A stretch of 24,442 bases of DNA from contig JAVBLV010000113.1 in the NCBI GenBank assembly GCA_031553195.1, positions 1 through 24,442 of the forward strand. The letters are read 5' to 3'. How positions within the stretch are numbered: the stretch's first letter is position 1; every line of letters begins with the position of its first letter. The notes beneath the pieces are model-generated. The model was not told the origin of the DNA, made no database searches, and saw only the letters and a program-made list of their open reading frames with translations. This stretch comes from JAVBLV01 sp031553195. GTDB taxonomy: Bacteria > Bacteroidota > Bacteroidia > Bacteroidales > P3. The position numbers and the translations under genes were made by a program. Positions 21,482 through 24,442 of this stretch are shown one piece after another.

Positions 21482-23590
21482 ATGAAAAAAATCGCATTTA
21501 TCTTGATTGCAGCCGGATTATTGGCCAGCAGTTGTAAAAATCAAAAAAAGGAAAATATGCAAGAACAAAATCCTTTATTGGCAGAATGGAACACCCCATA
21601 TGGAGCGCCTCCTTTCGACAAAATAAAAGTCGCGCATTTTCAGCCGGCTATTGAAGAAGCCATCAAAATCAAGGAAGCCGAGATAGATTCTATCGTTAAT
21701 AATCCGGCTGAGCCTGATTTTAAAAACACTATTGCCGCTTTAAGTTATAGCGGAAGCCTGTTAGATAAAATTGTACTTACATTTTTCAACCTGTCCGGAA
21801 CCATCAACGACGATGAATTTCAAAAGGCGGAAACAGTGATATCAACCATTTTGACAAAACATTCGGATGACGTCAGCATGAATGCCCAATTATTCGAACG
21901 CATAAAGAACGTGTATGATAAAAAGGCTTCTCTGAATTTGAATCCCGAAGAATCTCATTTATTGGAAACTACCTACAAACATTTTGTACGCAATGGAGCG
22001 GCGCTGTCTAAAGAAGACCAGGATAAACTTCGTAAAATCAATGAGGAGTTATCTTCAATGGAAACTTTGTTCGGACAAAATCTGTTGTCGGAAACCAATG
22101 CATTTGATTTAACGATAGATAAAAAAGAAGACTTGGCCGGCTTGCCCGAAACGTCTGTTTCTTCGGCTGAGCAAACTGCCAAAGAAAAAGGCCAGGAAGG
22201 GAAATGGATATTTACGTTACAGAATCCAAGCGTCATCCCATTTTTGCAATATGCCGACAATCGCGCTTTACGCGAAAAGATCTGGACGGCCTGGACCAAT
22301 AGAGCCAATCATGATAACGATAAAGATAATAAGACCGTGTTGGCAAAGATTGCTTCTTTACGTTTTCAAAAAGCGCAACTGTTGGGTTACGCCACCTTTG
22401 CCGATTATGTATTGGAAGAACGCATGGCTAAAAATCCAAAAAATGTATACGATCTATTGAACAAACTTTGGACGCCCGCATTGGCAAACGCCAAAAAAGA
22501 ATTGAGCGAGCTTCAGAAAATCATGGATAAAAACAGGAAAGCCGAAAAAATGGAGGCTTGGGATTGGCGTTATTATACCGAGAAATTACGCAAAGAAAAA
22601 TATGACTTGGATGAAGAAGCCATTAAACCTTATTTGTCGTTAACCAACGTTCAGAACGGCATATTTGAAGTGAGCAATAAATTGTACGGCATCACTTTTA
22701 CGCAAATAAAAGATGTTCCCATTTATTATCCGGATGTTACCGTTTGGGACGCCAAAGATGAAAATGGAAAACATTTAGGAATATTATACATGGATTTTTA
22801 TGCGCGCGCAAGTAAATCTGGCGGCGCATGGTGCACGTCTTTCCGTGACCAGTGTAAAAAGGGAGACGGAAGCAATGTAGAACCTATCGTATCGATTGTG
22901 TTCAATTATCCAAAGCCGGTAAGCGATCAACCGGTTCTTTTAAGTATTGATGAAACGCAAACCTTTTTCCATGAATTCGGACATGCATTACATGCCCTGT
23001 TTTCAAATGTTACCTATAGAAACGACGTCCCCCGCGACTTTGTGGAACTTCCTTCGCAAATAATGGAAAACTGGAGCATGGAACCCGAAGTATTGAAAAT
23101 GTATGCAAAACATTATAAAACAGGCGAACCCATGCCTGATGCATTAATTGAGAAAATCCAAAAAATGTCTAAATTCGATCAGGGCTTCGGCACCACAGAA
23201 TACTTGGCCGCTTCTATCTTAGATATGGACTATCACGTATTGAAAAGCGCCGAAAACGTAAAAGTACCGGAATTTGAAACTCGCTCTATGACTAAAATAG
23301 GCTTGATTAAACAAATTCCTCCCCGTTACAGGAGTACTTATTTCGCGCATGTATTTGGCGGCGGATACGCGGCCGGCTATTATAGTTATATTTGGTCTGC
23401 ATGGTTAGACGCCGATGCTTTTCAGGCTTTTAAGGAAAAAGGAAATATTTTCGACAAAGAAACTGCAACTAAATTCCGGAACGAAATATTATCGAAAAGT
23501 GGCAGCATGGACGCTATGCAAATGTATTTGAACTTTAGAGGCAAACAGCCAAGCGTAGATGCGCTTTTGGAAAGAAGAGGATTGAAATAG
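21482..23590 (+). CDS. dcp: M3 family peptidyl-dipeptidase, lipoprotein (Dcp-like)
   Basis: The 702-residue product is an oligopeptidase of the M3 family, removing dipeptides from the C-termini of short peptides. An N-terminal lipoprotein signal is present (Lys-Lys, hydrophobic core, lipobox 'ASSC' with Cys18), so it is likely anchored in the outer membrane or facing the periplasm, unlike cytoplasmic E. coli Dcp. 'NPLLAEWNTPYGAPPFDKI' (30-48) is the typical Dcp N-terminus. The zinc site is 'FFHEFGHALHALFS' (His497, Glu498, His501), with the third ligand expected in the 'ELPSQIMENW' segment. 'YYSYIWSAWLDADAFQAF' and 'GSMDAMQMYLNFRGKQP' near the end are the family's substrate-binding signature. 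It is preceded by repeat family 3 and followed by a strong terminator. Confidence 0.94.
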   Translation: MKKIAFILIAAGLLASSCKNQKKENMQEQNPLLAEWNTPYGAPPFDKIKVAHFQPAIEEAIKIKEAEIDSIVNNPAEPDFKNTIAALSYSGSLLDKIVLTFFNLSGTINDDEFQKAETVISTILTKHSDDVSMNAQLFERIKNVYDKKASLNLNPEESHLLETTYKHFVRNGAALSKEDQDKLRKINEELSSMETLFGQNLLSETNAFDLTIDKKEDLAGLPETSVSSAEQTAKEKGQEGKWIFTLQNPSVIPFLQYADNRALREKIWTAWTNRANHDNDKDNKTVLAKIASLRFQKAQLLGYATFADYVLEERMAKNPKNVYDLLNKLWTPALANAKKELSELQKIMDKNRKAEKMEAWDWRYYTEKLRKEKYDLDEEAIKPYLSLTNVQNGIFEVSNKLYGITFTQIKDVPIYYPDVTVWDAKDENGKHLGILYMDFYARASKSGGAWCTSFRDQCKKGDGSNVEPIVSIVFNYPKPVSDQPVLLSIDETQTFFHEFGHALHALFSNVTYRNDVPRDFVELPSQIMENWSMEPEVLKMYAKHYKTGEPMPDALIEKIQKMSKFDQGFGTTEYLAASILDMDYHVLKSAENVKVPEFETRSMTKIGLIKQIPPRYRSTYFAHVFGGGYAAGYYSYIWSAWLDADAFQAFKEKGNIFDKETATKFRNEILSKSGSMDAMQMYLNFRGKQPSVDALLERRGLK

Positions 23591-23731
23591 GTTCCTGACC
23601 GGATTGGATTAAAGTCCTCAATAATATCTCAAACCTCTTAAAGGAGGCTAAAACTTGCAAATATGACTGCCCTAAAATCGCCGTCAGGAGAATTTAGGGG
23701 CAAAAGCGGATTATCATATAAAATCATTAAC

Positions 23732-23767
23732 AAAAGAGCCCTCAAGAAAATTTTTGAGGGCTCTTTT
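23732..23767 (+). terminator. Rho-independent terminator of the M3 peptidase gene
   Basis: Perfect 14 bp stem AAAAGAGCCCTCAA (23732-23745 with 23754-23767), 8-base loop, GC-rich core and T-ended arm. It lies about 140 bases beyond the stop. A weaker hairpin (CCCTAAA...TTTAGGG, near 23670-23700) lies between. Confidence 0.9.
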
Positions 23768-23850
23768 CGAAGGTTATAATCGCATTTAAAAAACGACAAA
23801 ATGAAATACGCCTATTGGCTAGATCAATATTAACTTTTACAAAAAAGTAT

Positions 23851-23858
23851 TATTTTTG
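23851..23858 (+). promoter_or_regulatory. Orphan -7-like element
   Basis: TATTTTTG followed by CACTAC fits TAnnTTTG, but no intact gene follows. The nearest frame begins ATG 23897, meets TAA at its third codon, and is then open for about 41 codons ('QRFIRTLDIYGKALAYIL...'). I report the motif only. Confidence 0.3.
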
Positions 23859-24073
23859 CACTACAAACTAAGAACTTACTAATTAAACATTTGAATATGA
23901 CATAACAGCGTTTTATACGCACTTTAGATATTTATGGAAAAGCGTTAGCTTATATTCTTGCTGTTGAAACTTCGACAATTTCAAAGGCGCTACGTATGAA
24001 ATTCCTCCATTCCGTTCGTCTCTCGCTGTAATCGTTATGATTTGCTTCCGGATTAAACAGTTGCTAAAAATAA
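23859..24073. other. Gene-free stretch before the T9SS-cargo gene
   Basis: No supported gene, tRNA or dispersed repeat. It holds the short interrupted frame described with the preceding motif and leads into the terminator at 24074-24141. Confidence 0.4.
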
Positions 24074-24141
24074 CGTCGCCGGATAAAACAAAGCCATTCT
24101 CATTTTAGTTGAGCGGATAACCTTGCTTTTCTCCGGCGACG
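24070..24141 (-). terminator. Terminator of the T9SS-cargo gene
   Basis: CGTCGCCGGA (24074-24083) pairs perfectly with 24132-24141, with partial pairing continuing inward (AAAA with TTTT). The 48-base interior is long for a simple terminator. On the minus strand the stem is followed by TTATTTTTA. It lies about 30 bases beyond the stop codon at 24172. Confidence 0.65.
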
Positions 24142-24171
24142 CTAAATTTATTGGCCGCAACGCGGAAAAGT

Positions 24172-24442
24172 CTATTGTTTAATCACTTTAACCGTTTGCA
24201 GTCCGCATTTGAAAAGATAAGTTCCTGCCGGCAAATGCGAAATGCCGACTTTTGTCTTTCCGCCATAAAGCGGGCAACTGCCCACAAGCGTTCCGCTTAT
24301 TGAGTATATCTCCAATTTTTTATGCCCAACTCCCTCTGCCGGGGATATTTCAACGGTAAGGTTTCCATCCGGCGTCGGGTTCGGGTACACCTTAAATACG
24401 TTCTCCTTGCCCTGTACGGTTTCAATCCCTATATTTTTAAGG
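24172..24442 (-). CDS. C-terminal end of a type IX-secreted protein (Por sorting domain)
   Basis: The gene enters from the right edge; 90 residues are visible, ending at TAA 24172-24174. The sequence has the type A T9SS C-terminal sorting domain pattern: 'VYPNPTPDGNLTVEI' (the YPNP signature), 'LEIYSISGTLV', 'GKTKVGISHLPAGTYLF' and the final 'VKVIKQ'. Such domains direct export through the outer membrane and are then removed, with cargo attached to surface lipopolysaccharide or released. The frame is open through 24441 ('KNIGIETVQGKENVFK' precedes the signature), so the apparent GTG at 24388-24390 is not a start. What the cargo does cannot be seen. Its own terminator follows. This is the main evidence for a T9SS-bearing organism. 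Confidence 0.88.
   Translation of the reverse strand, partial: LKNIGIETVQGKENVFKVYPNPTPDGNLTVEISPAEGVGHKKLEIYSISGTLVGSCPLYGGKTKVGISHLPAGTYLFKCGLQTVKVIKQ

Noticed and set aside
24388..24390. GTG as start of a separate 72-residue protein
   Set aside because: The frame is open upstream to the window edge and the YPNP sorting signature requires upstream cargo, so this is the end of a larger gene.

Overview
The window is a chromosomal segment of an AT-rich member of the Bacteroidota, most likely order Bacteroidales. Four observations support this. The open-ended gene at the right edge ends in a type IX secretion (Por) C-terminal sorting domain. A large OmpA-type protein combines TPR, PD40 and OmpA domains. 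Several genes are preceded by the Bacteroidota -7 promoter element TAnnTTTG instead of Shine-Dalgarno sites. The TPR gene followed by secG is an arrangement familiar from this phylum. T9SS argues against Bacteroides itself, but genus cannot be settled from this sequence.

Layout. 1-1271 (+): the end of a phage morphogenesis module (a 3' gene fragment, a Mu gpG-like virion morphogenesis protein and a possible tail-terminator-like protein). It stops abruptly at a 1 kb gene-free stretch (1272-2242) rich in inverted repeats and dispersed-repeat debris. 2243-5744 (-): groS-groL, then a TPR-protein/secG operon. 6333-8229 (-): an SDR oxidoreductase followed closely by the meaB GTPase. 8710-9906 (-): pgk. 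10013-12634 (-): the large OmpA-family envelope protein. 13008-14572 (-): rfbD and an NlpC/P60 lipoprotein. 14897-18926 (+): glnS, then a two-gene unit of a DUF898/YjgN membrane protein and an M48 metallopeptidase. 18927-20084: no intact gene, but a transposase relic, dispersed repeats and a strong leader hairpin. 20085-23590 (+): a Cys/Met-metabolism PLP enzyme and a lipoprotein M3 (Dcp-like) peptidase. 24172-24442 (-): the 3' end of a T9SS-secreted protein.

Most genes are housekeeping: protein folding, translocation, glycolysis, tRNA charging, cobalamin-enzyme maintenance and envelope upkeep. The unusual content is between and inside genes. I see a family of about 165 bp terminal-inverted-repeat elements (three copies plus a 47 bp mini-derivative that supplies a stop codon), a second family of about 225-320 bp, and a third of about 95 bp. 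A cluster of four successive perfect hairpins sharing a GTTATCA motif lies behind the phage genes. The C-terminus of the OmpA protein looks like a retropepsin fold that has lost its catalytic aspartate motif. No tRNA, rRNA, CRISPR array or complete mobile element was found, and I do not see a clearly new multi-gene system. All calls come from reading the sequence; no database search was run.
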